Origin: XYD12-FULL-36-8 sp964613805
GTDB lineage: Bacteria; Bacteroidota; Ignavibacteria; Ignavibacteriales; Ignavibacteriaceae
Assembly: GCA_964613805.1 (NCBI GenBank)
Contig: CAZTJF010000002.1
Location: 62,001-126,000, forward strand
Length of the DNA stretch: 64,000 nt
Direction of reading: 5' to 3'
Position 1 is the stretch's first letter, and every line of letters starts with the position of its first letter. The translations under genes and the position numbers were made by a program. Below are positions 25,530 through 35,051 of this stretch, in pieces. Below the pieces are notes generated by a model. The model had not been told where the DNA came from, did not search any database, and saw only the letters and a list, made by a program, of their open reading frames with translations.

Positions 25530-28037
25530 ATGGCAACAAAACAACTTCCTAAAGTCAAATCACAAAAAAAATATGAGCTTAAACCCGAAGACTTAAGATG
25601 GGAATGTGATCCAAACATTTTTGATTTCGACTCAACAGAATCAATAAAACCGATTGAAGGAATTCTCGGTCAAGAACGGGCGTTGAAAGCAATTCGGCTT
25701 GGAGTGGATTTACGAAGTCCTGGGTACAATATCTACATTGCTGGATTATCTGGAACCGGCAAAACCTCCACAGTAAAACAGATGCTTGAATCAATCAGCT
25801 CGAATGAGGCAAAACTTTTTGACTATGCCTATGTAAATAATTTTAAAGATACTGACAGACCAATTCTCTTAACTTTTAAAGTAGGCAAAGCAAAAACATT
25901 TAGAGAGGATTTAGCATCGGCAATAAGTTTACTGCAACGACAAATTCCGCAGGCACTTGAAAGTAAATCTTATGTGTCAAAAAAACAGAAATTAATTACT
26001 GATTATAATGAAAAAGAGCAAGCTTTACTTAACAAATTTAATGAAGAACTAAAGAAAGAAAATTTTACTCTTGGTCAAATAAAGATCGGAGAAGGAGTTA
26101 GACCGGAAATATTTCCAATTATAGATAACCAGCCGGTTTCAGTTTATCAGCTTGAAGAATTAATTCAGCAGAATAAAATAACTAAGGAAAATGCACAGGA
26201 GATTTTAAAAAAATACGGCAGCAAACAAGAAGCACTTCAAGTTGTGTTTAAGAAGGGCTTGAAACTCAGTCAGGATTTTCAAAAACAACTAGATAATCTT
26301 GAAAAAGAATTCAGTTTGAACTTAATAAAAGGAGTTATCGGAAATCTGAAAGAAAAATACTCCGATTCAAAGATAATTGAGTTCCTGGATCAAGTTGAAA
26401 ACAATATTCAAGAGAATATACAGGTGTTCAAAGGAGTAAAATCAGAAGGACAAACAACCCCAGAAGGTTTTATAATTGATTACTTCAAAGAGTACGAGGT
26501 GAATATCGTACTTGACAACAGCGAAACCGTTGGCTGCCCTGTTATTATTGAAACCTCTCCGACCTACATAAATCTTTTCGGTAATATTGAAAAATCAAGT
26601 GATGGAAAAGGCGGTTATTACACTGACTTCACAAGAATCAAAACCGGCTCAATGTTAAGAGCTAACGGCGGTTATTTAGTTTTAAATGTGACTCATCTTT
26701 TTGAGGAACCCGGTGTTTGGCGTAACCTTAAACGGATTCTAACTTACCGCAAATTGGAAATCCAGGACAATCAAAATATCTTTCAGTTAGTTCCTACAAG
26801 CTTAAAACCGGAATCCATCGAGATAGATACAAAAGTGATTCTCGTCGGCAGTCAACTCATTTACTCGTACCTGGCACAGCACGAATATGATTTTAAAAAA
26901 ATATTTAAAGTAAAAGCAGATTTTGATTATGAGATAAAAAGATCTGACCATGTTATTATTGAATATGCACGAGTAATAAAAAAATTAATTAAGGAGGAAA
27001 ATCTCTGCGAATTTGACAAAAGTGCGCTTAGTGAATTGATTGAAATCAGTGCAAGATTTGCCGGGAATAAAAGCAAATTGACCACAAGATTTTCAAAGAT
27101 CGCAGACTTAGCCCGCGAATCAAATTTTTGGGCACTCGATGACGGCTTTAATATTGTTAGCGCTGCACATGTTCAAAAAGCTTATGCGCTTGCTTTAGAA
27201 AGACATGGAATGCTCGAAACTAAAATTACCGAAATGATTGAAGAGAAAATGGTTTTATTAGATGTTGATGGTGAGAGAGTAGGACAAATAAACGGATTGG
27301 CAATTTACGGTGCTGATTTTTACTCGTTCGCAAGACCAACAAGAATCACAGCAACAGTTTCACTTGGAAGCGGAAGCATCATAAATGTTGAACGAGAAGC
27401 AGGAATGAGTGGTCGTCACTATAATAAAGGCGTGCTTATCATATCTGGTTATTTTAAAGAAACATTTGGACAGGACCTTCCTCTCTCTTTTAATGCTAAT
27501 CTTGTATTTGAGCAATCTTATGGTACTGTTGATGGTGACAGTGCTTCATGCGCAGAAATTTTTGCGTTGCTTTCAACCCTCTCAGGGTTACCAATCAAAC
27601 AATATATTGCCGTTACCGGCTCGCTAAATCAAAAAGGCGATGTACAGCCAATCGGCGGTGTAAATGAAAAGATTGAAGGATTTTATGATGTTTGTAAAGC
27701 GAGAGGATTAACCGGCAATCAGGGAGTAATCATTCCGATACAAAATATTCAAGAATTAATGTTACGTGAAGATGTTATTGATGCCGTTGCGAAAGGTCAG
27801 TTTCATATTTATGCAATTAGCCGTGTTGAAGAAGGGATTGAACTTTTAACTGGAACAGCAGCTGGAAAGAAAACACCTAAAGGTTATGAGCCCGGAACTG
27901 TGTTTGAACTTGTAGAGAAAAAAATAAAAGACTTGTATGCAAAGTCTAAAGCTGTAAAACCACCTAATGAAAATGAACAAGCTAAAAAAAGAATTAAGAA
28001 AAAAAATGAATCAAAGACTCGTAGAAATATTCACTAA
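25530..28037 (+). CDS. Lon-like ATP-dependent protease (AAA_32/S16, LonB/YcbZ type)
   Basis: 835 residues from ATG 25530, which has GAAGG just upstream; an ATG at 25497 would add 11 residues. An N-terminal region (LKPEDLRWECDPNIFDF) is typical of Lon-like YcbZ/LonB-group proteins. Walker A is GLSGTGKT (about 72-79), with a long helical insertion (about 150-330) inside the ATPase. The C-terminal S16 protease domain has the serine in TVDGDSASCAEI and the lysine in GGVNEKIEGF, forming the Ser-Lys dyad. It differs from classical Lon by lacking the LonN domain. The C-terminus is Lys-rich and overlaps the pyruvate kinase gene. Confidence 0.87.
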   Translation: MATKQLPKVKSQKKYELKPEDLRWECDPNIFDFDSTESIKPIEGILGQERALKAIRLGVDLRSPGYNIYIAGLSGTGKTSTVKQMLESISSNEAKLFDYAYVNNFKDTDRPILLTFKVGKAKTFREDLASAISLLQRQIPQALESKSYVSKKQKLITDYNEKEQALLNKFNEELKKENFTLGQIKIGEGVRPEIFPIIDNQPVSVYQLEELIQQNKITKENAQEILKKYGSKQEALQVVFKKGLKLSQDFQKQLDNLEKEFSLNLIKGVIGNLKEKYSDSKIIEFLDQVENNIQENIQVFKGVKSEGQTTPEGFIIDYFKEYEVNIVLDNSETVGCPVIIETSPTYINLFGNIEKSSDGKGGYYTDFTRIKTGSMLRANGGYLVLNVTHLFEEPGVWRNLKRILTYRKLEIQDNQNIFQLVPTSLKPESIEIDTKVILVGSQLIYSYLAQHEYDFKKIFKVKADFDYEIKRSDHVIIEYARVIKKLIKEENLCEFDKSALSELIEISARFAGNKSKLTTRFSKIADLARESNFWALDDGFNIVSAAHVQKAYALALERHGMLETKITEMIEEKMVLLDVDGERVGQINGLAIYGADFYSFARPTRITATVSLGSGSIINVEREAGMSGRHYNKGVLIISGYFKETFGQDLPLSFNANLVFEQSYGTVDGDSASCAEIFALLSTLSGLPIKQYIAVTGSLNQKGDVQPIGGVNEKIEGFYDVCKARGLTGNQGVIIPIQNIQELMLREDVIDAVAKGQFHIYAISRVEEGIELLTGTAAGKKTPKGYEPGTVFELVEKKIKDLYAKSKAVKPPNENEQAKKRIKKKNESKTRRNIH

Positions 28038-29445
28038 AACAAAAATACTCTGCACTGTTGGTCCGAGCACACAATCATCCGATTGCTTAAAAAAATTAAT
28101 TGAATCCGGTATGGATGGCATTAGACTGAATTTTTCGCACGGTGATTTTTCTTTCTTTGAAAAAATTTATAACGAAATAGATAAAGCTTGTGTGGATGAA
28201 CAAACTCCACTTGCTGTTCTGATTGATCTTCAAGGACCAAAAATAAGAATCGGAGATTTAGAGAAACCCGAAATTGAAATTTTGGACGGAGCTGAAGTTG
28301 AAATAACAATAGAAGACATCATTGGCAATGAAAAGATTATCTCAACTTCATATAAATCGCTGCCGCAAGATGCAGAGATAGGAAATATAGTTTTAATTGA
28401 CGATGGACTTATCAAACTTAAAGTAATAGAAAAGAAAAAAACATCCATTATTTGTTCTGTGCAAGCAGGAGGAATCCTCAAATCGAAAAAAGGAATGAAT
28501 TTGCCCGATATGAAAATATCCGCAGAATCATTTACAGTGAAAGATCAAAAAAATATTTTATTCGCGATCAAGCACCGGGTAGATTTTATTGCTCTATCTT
28601 TTGTAAGAAGTGCGAATGATATTGTTAAACTTAGAGAGTGGTTAAAATCCCAAAATGTAGTTAGACCGATAATAGCAAAAATAGAAAAGAAGGAAGCTGT
28701 AGAAAATTTTGATGATATTCTCGCAGTATCGGATGGAATAATGATTGCACGCGGTGATTTAGGTGTGGAACTGCCTCCCCAATCTGTTCCGGTCATTCAA
28801 AAAGAAATAATAAAAAAATGTAATTCGGCTGGTAAATTGGTAATTACGGCAACTCAAATGCTTGAATCAATGATTCACAATCCGATTCCAACTCGTGCAG
28901 AGGCATCCGATGTTGCAAACGCAGTTTGGGATGGAACTGATGTGGCAATGTTAAGTGGTGAAACCTCTGTTGGAAAATATCCGATACAAGCAGTAAAAAT
29001 GATGAGTGATATAATCAGAAATGCCGAGGAAAAAATCTGCAACTATCACGAATATATACTTGAAATTCCTAAAAATATGGAAGAAAATCTTTTTGATTCA
29101 GTAGGTCGGGCAATTAAAAACATAAGCGATCAAATAAACGCTAATGCAATTATCGCATTTACAATTGAGGGAAGAACTGCAAGAAATCTTTCTAAGTTTC
29201 GACCTAAAGCGAAAATAATCTCTTTCACAAATAAATTTGAAACGATGAATAACTTAAATTTATTTTGGGGAGTAACTTCCGTGTTTTATGAAAATATAGA
29301 TAAAGAGCATATGGCGATTGATGAAGCGAAGCGACATATTAAAGAATCCGGACATTTAAAATCTGGAGATCTTGTTATATTTATTGCCGGTGCACCATAT
29401 TCAGAAAAAAGTCGTGGTAACTGGATGAGGATTGAAATAATATAA
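28006..29445 (+). CDS. pyk: Pyruvate kinase
   Basis: 479 residues from ATG 28006, the start that gives the family's usual N-terminus (TKTKILCTVGPSTQSSDCLKKLIESGMDGIRLNFSHG). The conserved IAKIEKKEAVENFDDIL and IMIARGDLGVELP segments and TRAEASDVANAVWDGTDVAMLSGETSVGKYP are all present. It converts phosphoenolpyruvate and ADP to pyruvate and ATP in glycolysis. The gene overlaps the Lon-like protease gene by 32 bases in another frame, so they are co-transcribed. The C-terminal allosteric domain is present. Confidence 0.95.
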   Translation: MNQRLVEIFTKTKILCTVGPSTQSSDCLKKLIESGMDGIRLNFSHGDFSFFEKIYNEIDKACVDEQTPLAVLIDLQGPKIRIGDLEKPEIEILDGAEVEITIEDIIGNEKIISTSYKSLPQDAEIGNIVLIDDGLIKLKVIEKKKTSIICSVQAGGILKSKKGMNLPDMKISAESFTVKDQKNILFAIKHRVDFIALSFVRSANDIVKLREWLKSQNVVRPIIAKIEKKEAVENFDDILAVSDGIMIARGDLGVELPPQSVPVIQKEIIKKCNSAGKLVITATQMLESMIHNPIPTRAEASDVANAVWDGTDVAMLSGETSVGKYPIQAVKMMSDIIRNAEEKICNYHEYILEIPKNMEENLFDSVGRAIKNISDQINANAIIAFTIEGRTARNLSKFRPKAKIISFTNKFETMNNLNLFWGVTSVFYENIDKEHMAIDEAKRHIKESGHLKSGDLVIFIAGAPYSEKSRGNWMRIEII

Positions 29446-29521
29446 GCCGTTTGAAGAACAAACCCGGTTTCTAAGCCAAACTGATTCAAGGAGAAACTGA
29501 GGTTGTAAAAAAACTATTCGA

Positions 29522-30547
29522 ATGAAAAAGAATGAATTAAAAATTGCTGATTGGTGGGAACAAGCTGAAAACGGGAAAATACTTTGCACGCTCTGTCCCC
29601 GCTATTGCACAATCGGCGAAGGGCAAGTTGGGTTTTGTTACATTAGACAAAACTTCGATGGAAAACTTTATTCAATCGGTTACGGAAGACCAACTGGATT
29701 TGCAGTTGATCCAATAGAAAAAAAACCGCTCAATCATTTTCTTCCAGGTTCAACAATTCTAAGTTTTGGAACTGCAGGCTGTAACTTGGGTTGCAAGTTT
29801 TGTCAAAATTGGTCAATCAGCAAAGCAAAGCTTGATGATGAGAATTCACTTTCAGTATCAGCGGAAGAAGTTGTTGCATTAGCCATCAAACACAATACAC
29901 CCTCACTTGCCTTCACATACAATGATCCAACAATTTTTGGTGAATATGTAATTGATATTTCAAAAATTGCAAGAGAAGAAGGAATTAAATCTGTAATGGT
30001 AACTGCTGGGTACATTGATAAGCAAGCCCGTAAAGATATTTATAAATATATTGATGCTGCTAATGTTGATCTAAAAGCTTTCTCAGAGGTTTTTTATCAT
30101 AAGCTTACCTTCTCGCATCTCAATCACGTTCTAGATACTCTTGTTTGGTTAAAAAAGGGAACCGACATTTGGTTTGAAATAACCACTCTGCTTATTCCGG
30201 GTGAGAATGATTCAGATGATGAGATAAAACAAGAATGTGAGTGGATACTTAAAAATTTGGGTGATGAAGTTCCACTGCATTTCACCGCATTTCATCCAGA
30301 TTTTAAAATGCTGAACAGATCTCGCACACCAGAATCAACTTTGCTGCGGGCAAGAAAAATTGCAATCGAATCGGGAATAAAATACGTTTATGTAGGTAAC
30401 ATCTTTCACTCTGAAGGACACACTACTTTTTGTCATAACTGCAATACATCTTTAATTAAAAGAGATTGGCATGATGTGATTGTGAATCAGATTAAAGATG
30501 GAAGGTGCCCTAAATGTTCAGTAATTGTACCTGGAGTTTTCAAATAG
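29522..30547 (+). CDS. amrS: AmmeMemoRadiSam-system radical SAM enzyme (AmrS-like)
   Basis: 341 residues. The radical SAM cluster motif CNLGCKFC is at C87, C91 and C94. An N-terminal CTLCPRYC plus GFC group and C-terminal CHNC and CPKC pairs suggest additional metal sites, all typical of the AmrS/PflA-like family. The usual partners, AMMECR1 and Memo proteins, are not in the window. The reaction is unknown; the family is related to pyruvate formate-lyase activating enzymes. It lies 76 bases behind pyk in the same direction, so linkage is possible but not certain. Confidence 0.87.
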   Translation: MKKNELKIADWWEQAENGKILCTLCPRYCTIGEGQVGFCYIRQNFDGKLYSIGYGRPTGFAVDPIEKKPLNHFLPGSTILSFGTAGCNLGCKFCQNWSISKAKLDDENSLSVSAEEVVALAIKHNTPSLAFTYNDPTIFGEYVIDISKIAREEGIKSVMVTAGYIDKQARKDIYKYIDAANVDLKAFSEVFYHKLTFSHLNHVLDTLVWLKKGTDIWFEITTLLIPGENDSDDEIKQECEWILKNLGDEVPLHFTAFHPDFKMLNRSRTPESTLLRARKIAIESGIKYVYVGNIFHSEGHTTFCHNCNTSLIKRDWHDVIVNQIKDGRCPKCSVIVPGVFK

Positions 30548-30635
30548 CGGATTTGGAAAAATTTGTTAAGCTTTTATAAAAATTTTTTAACTTGATTATC
30601 AAAATAAAATCTATTTCTCCTAAGATGGAAGCATC

Positions 30636-33077
30636 ATGAAGAATCTACAAATACTTTTTCTTTGTTTATTAATCACTCATATTCTAAGCGGTCAAACAAT
30701 GGAAATCCAAATTGTTCCCACTCCCAAATTAATAAAATCACTTGAGGGTGACTTTCGCCTAAAAGATGATTTGCATATTACGGTTCTGACTCCAAAGGAC
30801 AGTACTGATTACATTATTGAATTGATTCAACAAACGCTTAAAGGTTTCCAAAAGATTAACTCAGTCATAAAAAATAATGGCGATATCCAAATAAGTTACA
30901 TCGGAAATGAAGAGCAAAATCATATCATCCAAAATTTTGGTGATGAAGGATATTTACTTAGAATTTCAAAAAAGAAAATTGAACTAAAGGCACATACTGC
31001 AAAAGGAATATATTATGCTGCAGTGAGTTTGATCCAAATGCTCGAAAAAGCCAATGGTTCGCTTCCTTGTATCGAGATAATTGATTGGCCAGACATGAAA
31101 ATTCGTGGAGTTTCTGATGACATCAGCAGAGGACAAGTATCGAATCTCGAAAACTTTAAGAAAATAATTTCTCATATCGGCAGATATAAGATGAATACAT
31201 ACATGCTTTATATGGAAGATATGCTCGAGTTTGAAAAATATCCGACAATTGGAAAAAATCGCGGAGCTTTAGCGAAAAGTGAAGTGAAAGAAATTATAAC
31301 TTTTGCTAAGAAAAATTTCGTAGAAGTAATTCCAATCTTTCAAACACTAGGACATTATGAAAACATTCTTTCTCAAGAAGAATTTCTAAGGTATGCAGAA
31401 TTTCCTGGAGCTGCCTCGCTAAATGTATCAAATGATTCAACATATTTTTTTCTTGAGGATTTACTGAAAGAAGTTTTTGAACTCTTCCCTTCAGAATATT
31501 TTCACATGGGTGCAGATGAAAGCTGGGATGTTGGACTTGGTGCGAGTAAGAAATTAGTAGAACAAACTAATATTGCAATCGTACATGCTAATCATTATAA
31601 AAAGGTTTATGATATTTGTAAAAAGCACAACAAAAAAGTGATGATGTATGGCGACATACTATTGGATTACCCTGAAATTTTGTCGCTGCTTCCTAAAGAT
31701 ATAATTATTGTTGACTGGCAGTACCGCGCCGAAGAATACTATCCTTCTACAAAAAAAATTCGAGATGCTGGTTTTGAATATTTAGTTTCACCAACAGCAT
31801 GGAATTTTACTTCAACATTTCCTGTAAACATCAACTCTTTGCCAAACATTAAATACATTGTCAAATCCGGATTAGAAAATGAATCAATTGGTATGATAAA
31901 TTCAAATTGGGGTGATTACGGTGCTGAAACAATCAAAGAACTAATTCTTTACAATTATGCTTGGTCTGCTCAATGTTCGTGGGATTATGCACAAAGTGAT
32001 TTGGGCAAATTTAGTCAAGATTACTTTTACGATTTTTTTGGAATTGAAGATAAACGATTATTGAACATTTATGAAACACTGAGCAATCCTCTCAATCAGA
32101 TGACGTGGAACGAAATTTGGCGGCATCCATTACTGAACTTCAAAGAACCCGTTTGGTGGGAACCAAAAGTTTCCAAAGCTGTACGATTAAGTTGGAATGA
32201 ATTAACTTTGTCGCAATTAAAAAATGATATTGAACTATTAAAATTTAAAGTGAAAAAGAATTCAGATCATCTTGAAATTCTGCAGTTCATTTTACAACTG
32301 AATGAATGGTATAAGATAAAGCTAAATACTCAGTTTTCACTTCAGAGGAATTTAAAAGCTAATCCAGTTAAGCACTTGAATGAATTAACAACTTTGATTG
32401 ATGAAAATCTTAAATCGTTAATCATGCTTAAGCAAAATTTCCGCACATTATGGCTTAAATATTACAAAGAAACTAATCTCTACATGATTGAAGATAAATT
32501 CAACCGGCTCATTTCATATTTTCAGGAAGTTAAAGCAAGTGCTGTTGCTCAAAATTTAGTTTCATTTAGACCGTTACTTGATAGTAAATGGATTTACGTC
32601 AAGTCGGATGATTCAACTTATTTAAACAAAGCTGAATTCTCTTCATCCTTCGAACTGCAGGAACTTCCAGAACAAGCTTATTTACAGCTATTAGGAGATA
32701 CCTATGTTCAGCTTTTCATCAATGGTCAATTTGTAGATAAGGTTTATGCAAGACGAAGTCTTTCTCTCTTAGTTGACTATAAGAGAATTAAATTTATTAA
32801 CGTCACTTCATTCTTAAATAAAGGAGTGAACTCAATTAATTTAATCGCAGAAAATTTCAATAGAAAAGGTGCGGCAGGATTTAATTTAATTTCAAGAATA
32901 AAGTTCGGCGAGAATGAAATGATTATAAAAAGTGATGATTCGGTATCATCAATACTTAAATGGAAGGGACGTAAACCTGGTGATAGTTCATGGAAAGAAG
33001 TTGTGTCAAAAGCTTATTCATCCGAAATTATTGCCCCAAACTTCGAAACAAAAAGAACAAGCTGGTTTGAAAGATAA
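30636..33077 (+). CDS. Secreted GH20 beta-N-acetylhexosaminidase
   Basis: 813 residues with a signal peptide (ending LSGQ). A GH20b-type N-terminal domain (about 22-150) is followed by the catalytic TIM barrel; the GH20 acid pair is D294-E295 in HMGADESWD. The remaining 300 residues include a helical stretch and a beta-rich C-terminal domain. It should release terminal GlcNAc/GalNAc from glycans or chitin oligomers in the periplasm or outside. There is no T9SS tail. It precedes an SDR gene by 42 bases in the same direction. Together with NagZ it shows interest in amino sugars. Confidence 0.85.
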   Translation: MKNLQILFLCLLITHILSGQTMEIQIVPTPKLIKSLEGDFRLKDDLHITVLTPKDSTDYIIELIQQTLKGFQKINSVIKNNGDIQISYIGNEEQNHIIQNFGDEGYLLRISKKKIELKAHTAKGIYYAAVSLIQMLEKANGSLPCIEIIDWPDMKIRGVSDDISRGQVSNLENFKKIISHIGRYKMNTYMLYMEDMLEFEKYPTIGKNRGALAKSEVKEIITFAKKNFVEVIPIFQTLGHYENILSQEEFLRYAEFPGAASLNVSNDSTYFFLEDLLKEVFELFPSEYFHMGADESWDVGLGASKKLVEQTNIAIVHANHYKKVYDICKKHNKKVMMYGDILLDYPEILSLLPKDIIIVDWQYRAEEYYPSTKKIRDAGFEYLVSPTAWNFTSTFPVNINSLPNIKYIVKSGLENESIGMINSNWGDYGAETIKELILYNYAWSAQCSWDYAQSDLGKFSQDYFYDFFGIEDKRLLNIYETLSNPLNQMTWNEIWRHPLLNFKEPVWWEPKVSKAVRLSWNELTLSQLKNDIELLKFKVKKNSDHLEILQFILQLNEWYKIKLNTQFSLQRNLKANPVKHLNELTTLIDENLKSLIMLKQNFRTLWLKYYKETNLYMIEDKFNRLISYFQEVKASAVAQNLVSFRPLLDSKWIYVKSDDSTYLNKAEFSSSFELQELPEQAYLQLLGDTYVQLFINGQFVDKVYARRSLSLLVDYKRIKFINVTSFLNKGVNSINLIAENFNRKGAAGFNLISRIKFGENEMIIKSDDSVSSILKWKGRKPGDSSWKEVVSKAYSSEIIAPNFETKRTSWFER

Positions 33078-33119
33078 AATTTAAAGTTATCAATAAATTA
33101 TTCATTTTAAGGATTCATA

Positions 33120-33896
33120 ATGGCAAGTCTAAAGAACAAAGTTGTTTTTATTACCGGAGCTTCCTCTGGAATTGGAAAAGCATGCGCCGAAGCATTTGCA
33201 AGTAAAGGAGCCAACTTAATTTTGTGCGCCCGCAGAATTGAAAGACTAAACGAATTAAAAAAATCATTATTAAAAAAATATAATATAAAAATATTGACTG
33301 CCCAGCTTGATGTAAGAAAATTACGCGATGTTAAAAGTGTAATCAGTTCCTTACCCAAACAATGGAAACAAATTGATATTCTTCTTAATAATGCCGGACT
33401 TTCACGCGGCTTAAATAAAATTCACGAAGCTAACACAGTACATTGGGAAGAAATGATTGATACGAATGTGAATGGTCTTCTGTACATTACACGAACAGTT
33501 TTACCACTTATGATTTCAAGAAGGTCAGGCCATGTAATTAATATTGGATCAACAGCGGGACATGAAATTTATCCAATGGGTAACGTGTATTGTGCGACTA
33601 AATTTGCAGTTAAAGCTTTAACTCAATCAATCCGGGTTGACGTTTTAGATAAAAATATCAAAGTCACAACGGTTGATCCTGGAATGGTGCTTACCGAGTT
33701 CTCAAAAGTCAGATTTTCTGGAGATGAGAATAGAGCAAATAAAGTTTATGAAGGTGTTACTCCATTGTCTCCAAAAGATGTTGCTGAAGCAGTAATCTTC
33801 AGTGCATCCCGTCCTAAAAATGTAAATATAAATGAGATCATTGTGACACCATTGTGTCAAGCATCATCAACTCAAGTCCATAGAAAATCCAAGTGA
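33120..33896 (+). CDS. Short-chain dehydrogenase/reductase (YdfG-like)
   Basis: 258 residues of the classical SDR fold. The NADP-binding TGASSGIGKACA is at 14-25, NNAG and YCATK carry the catalytic residues, and CARRIERL suggests NADP preference. The closest type is YdfG, an NADP-dependent 3-hydroxy acid/serine dehydrogenase, with the PGMVLTEFS segment. Its substrate here is not proven. Its stop abuts the convergent tsaC stop with no spacer. Confidence 0.85.
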   Translation: MASLKNKVVFITGASSGIGKACAEAFASKGANLILCARRIERLNELKKSLLKKYNIKILTAQLDVRKLRDVKSVISSLPKQWKQIDILLNNAGLSRGLNKIHEANTVHWEEMIDTNVNGLLYITRTVLPLMISRRSGHVINIGSTAGHEIYPMGNVYCATKFAVKALTQSIRVDVLDKNIKVTTVDPGMVLTEFSKVRFSGDENRANKVYEGVTPLSPKDVAEAVIFSASRPKNVNINEIIVTPLCQASSTQVHRKSK

Positions 33897-34511
33897 TCAA
33901 GATAAAAACAGACTAATATCCCCTGCACCTTCTCTAACTACTTCCGGCGTTTCACCGCTAAGATCCACGATGCTTGATGGTTTTCCGTTCAACGCTCCTT
34001 GTGAAAGCATGAGGTCCACTTGCGATTGAAAAATACTTTTTATCTCAGCAGGATCAAGTATCAGCTTACCTTTTCGATTCGTGGCACTTGTACTAATAAT
34101 CGGATTTCCGAGTTCTGCCACAAGCTTTTGTGTCACAGTATGCTTAGGAATACGTATTCCTACTGTTTTCCTTTTGCTCCAAAGCTTTTTGGGAACTTGT
34201 TTAGCGGCAGGTAAAATAAATGTATAAGGACCGGGTAAAAGACGTTTCATTGTCCGATACGCATAATCAGAAACCCTTGCATACTTAGCAATATCTTTCA
34301 AATCAGAACACACAAAACTGAACAATTTTGTTATTCCATCATTCTTAATTGAAAAGATTCTTTCCAAAGCTTCTTTATTAAATATATCACAGCCAATTCC
34401 ATAAACAGTATCGGTGGGATAAATTATAACTCCACCTTCGCTTAAAATTTTTACGGCTTTATTTATATATCTGAGCTGCGGATTTTCAGGGTGAAGTTCA
34501 TAATATTCCAT
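33897..34511 (-). CDS. tsaC: L-threonylcarbamoyladenylate synthase (Sua5/YciO/YrdC family)
   Basis: 204 residues. PTDTVYGIGCD and the STSATNRKGK segment carry the conserved substrate-binding residues of TsaC/YrdC proteins. The enzyme makes threonylcarbamoyl-AMP from threonine, bicarbonate and ATP for t6A37 tRNA modification. There is no Sua5 C-terminal domain. The YciO subfamily is similar and cannot be excluded. The gene converges with the SDR gene. Confidence 0.88.
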   Translation of the reverse strand: MEYYELHPENPQLRYINKAVKILSEGGVIIYPTDTVYGIGCDIFNKEALERIFSIKNDGITKLFSFVCSDLKDIAKYARVSDYAYRTMKRLLPGPYTFILPAAKQVPKKLWSKRKTVGIRIPKHTVTQKLVAELGNPIISTSATNRKGKLILDPAEIKSIFQSQVDLMLSQGALNGKPSSIVDLSGETPEVVREGAGDISLFLS

Positions 34512-34727
34512 TTTTAGCTCCTATCTTCTTGTTAAAGTGGTCTTTGTTTTATTCTATGATGATAATAATTGCTCTACAATTAATTACAAAAAAGATTGAT
34601 TAATTTCAATTAAAATCCAACAAAAAATTAAAAATTTACATTAATGCACTGGAATTATTTCTTCTTTTTCAGGAATTAATTGGTATATTTACACCTCAAT
34701 TTTGAATATAAATTTATTGGAGAAATA

Positions 34728-34967
34728 ATGGCAAGAGTATGTCAATTAACTGGGAAAAAAACTGCTTACGGCAATAATGTTTCGCATGCGCATAATAGAA
34801 CTAAACGAAGATTTTTGCCTAACTTGCAAAAGAAACGTATCTGGGTTCAAGAATTAAATAGATTTGTAACTCTTCAGTTATCTACTGAAGCTATTAAAAA
34901 TATTGCAAAGAACGGTACTTCAGATATCGCAAAACTTGTGAATTCTAAAAAAGTTCGAGCTCGGTAA
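34728..34967 (+). CDS. rpmB: 50S ribosomal protein L28
   Basis: 79 residues from ATG 34728, with GGAG correctly placed; the longer frame from 34680 is untranslated leader. MARVCQLTGKKTAYGNNVSHAHNRTKRRFLPNLQ is the L28 signature split over two conserved blocks. The protein lacks the zinc-type CxxC second pair. A strong terminator follows. A TATATTTA at 34684-34691 resembles a Bacteroidota -7 promoter element and would leave a leader of about 35 bases. Confidence 0.95.
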   Translation: MARVCQLTGKKTAYGNNVSHAHNRTKRRFLPNLQKKRIWVQELNRFVTLQLSTEAIKNIAKNGTSDIAKLVNSKKVRAR

Positions 34968-34987
34968 GTAAACATCAAATTTAAAGC

Positions 34988-35017
34988 AAAAAAGGAAAGC
35001 CAAAGCTTTCCTTTTTT
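34988..35017 (+). terminator. Rho-independent terminator of rpmB
   Basis: AAAAAAGGAAAGC (34988-35000) pairs perfectly with GCTTTCCTTTTTT (35005-35017) around a CAAA loop. The T-run forms the end of the transcript. The opposite strand has a T-run too, so it can serve the convergent T9SS gene. Confidence 0.85.
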
Positions 35018-35051
35018 AATTTTAAAGGATTATAAAAAAATAACAATGATT

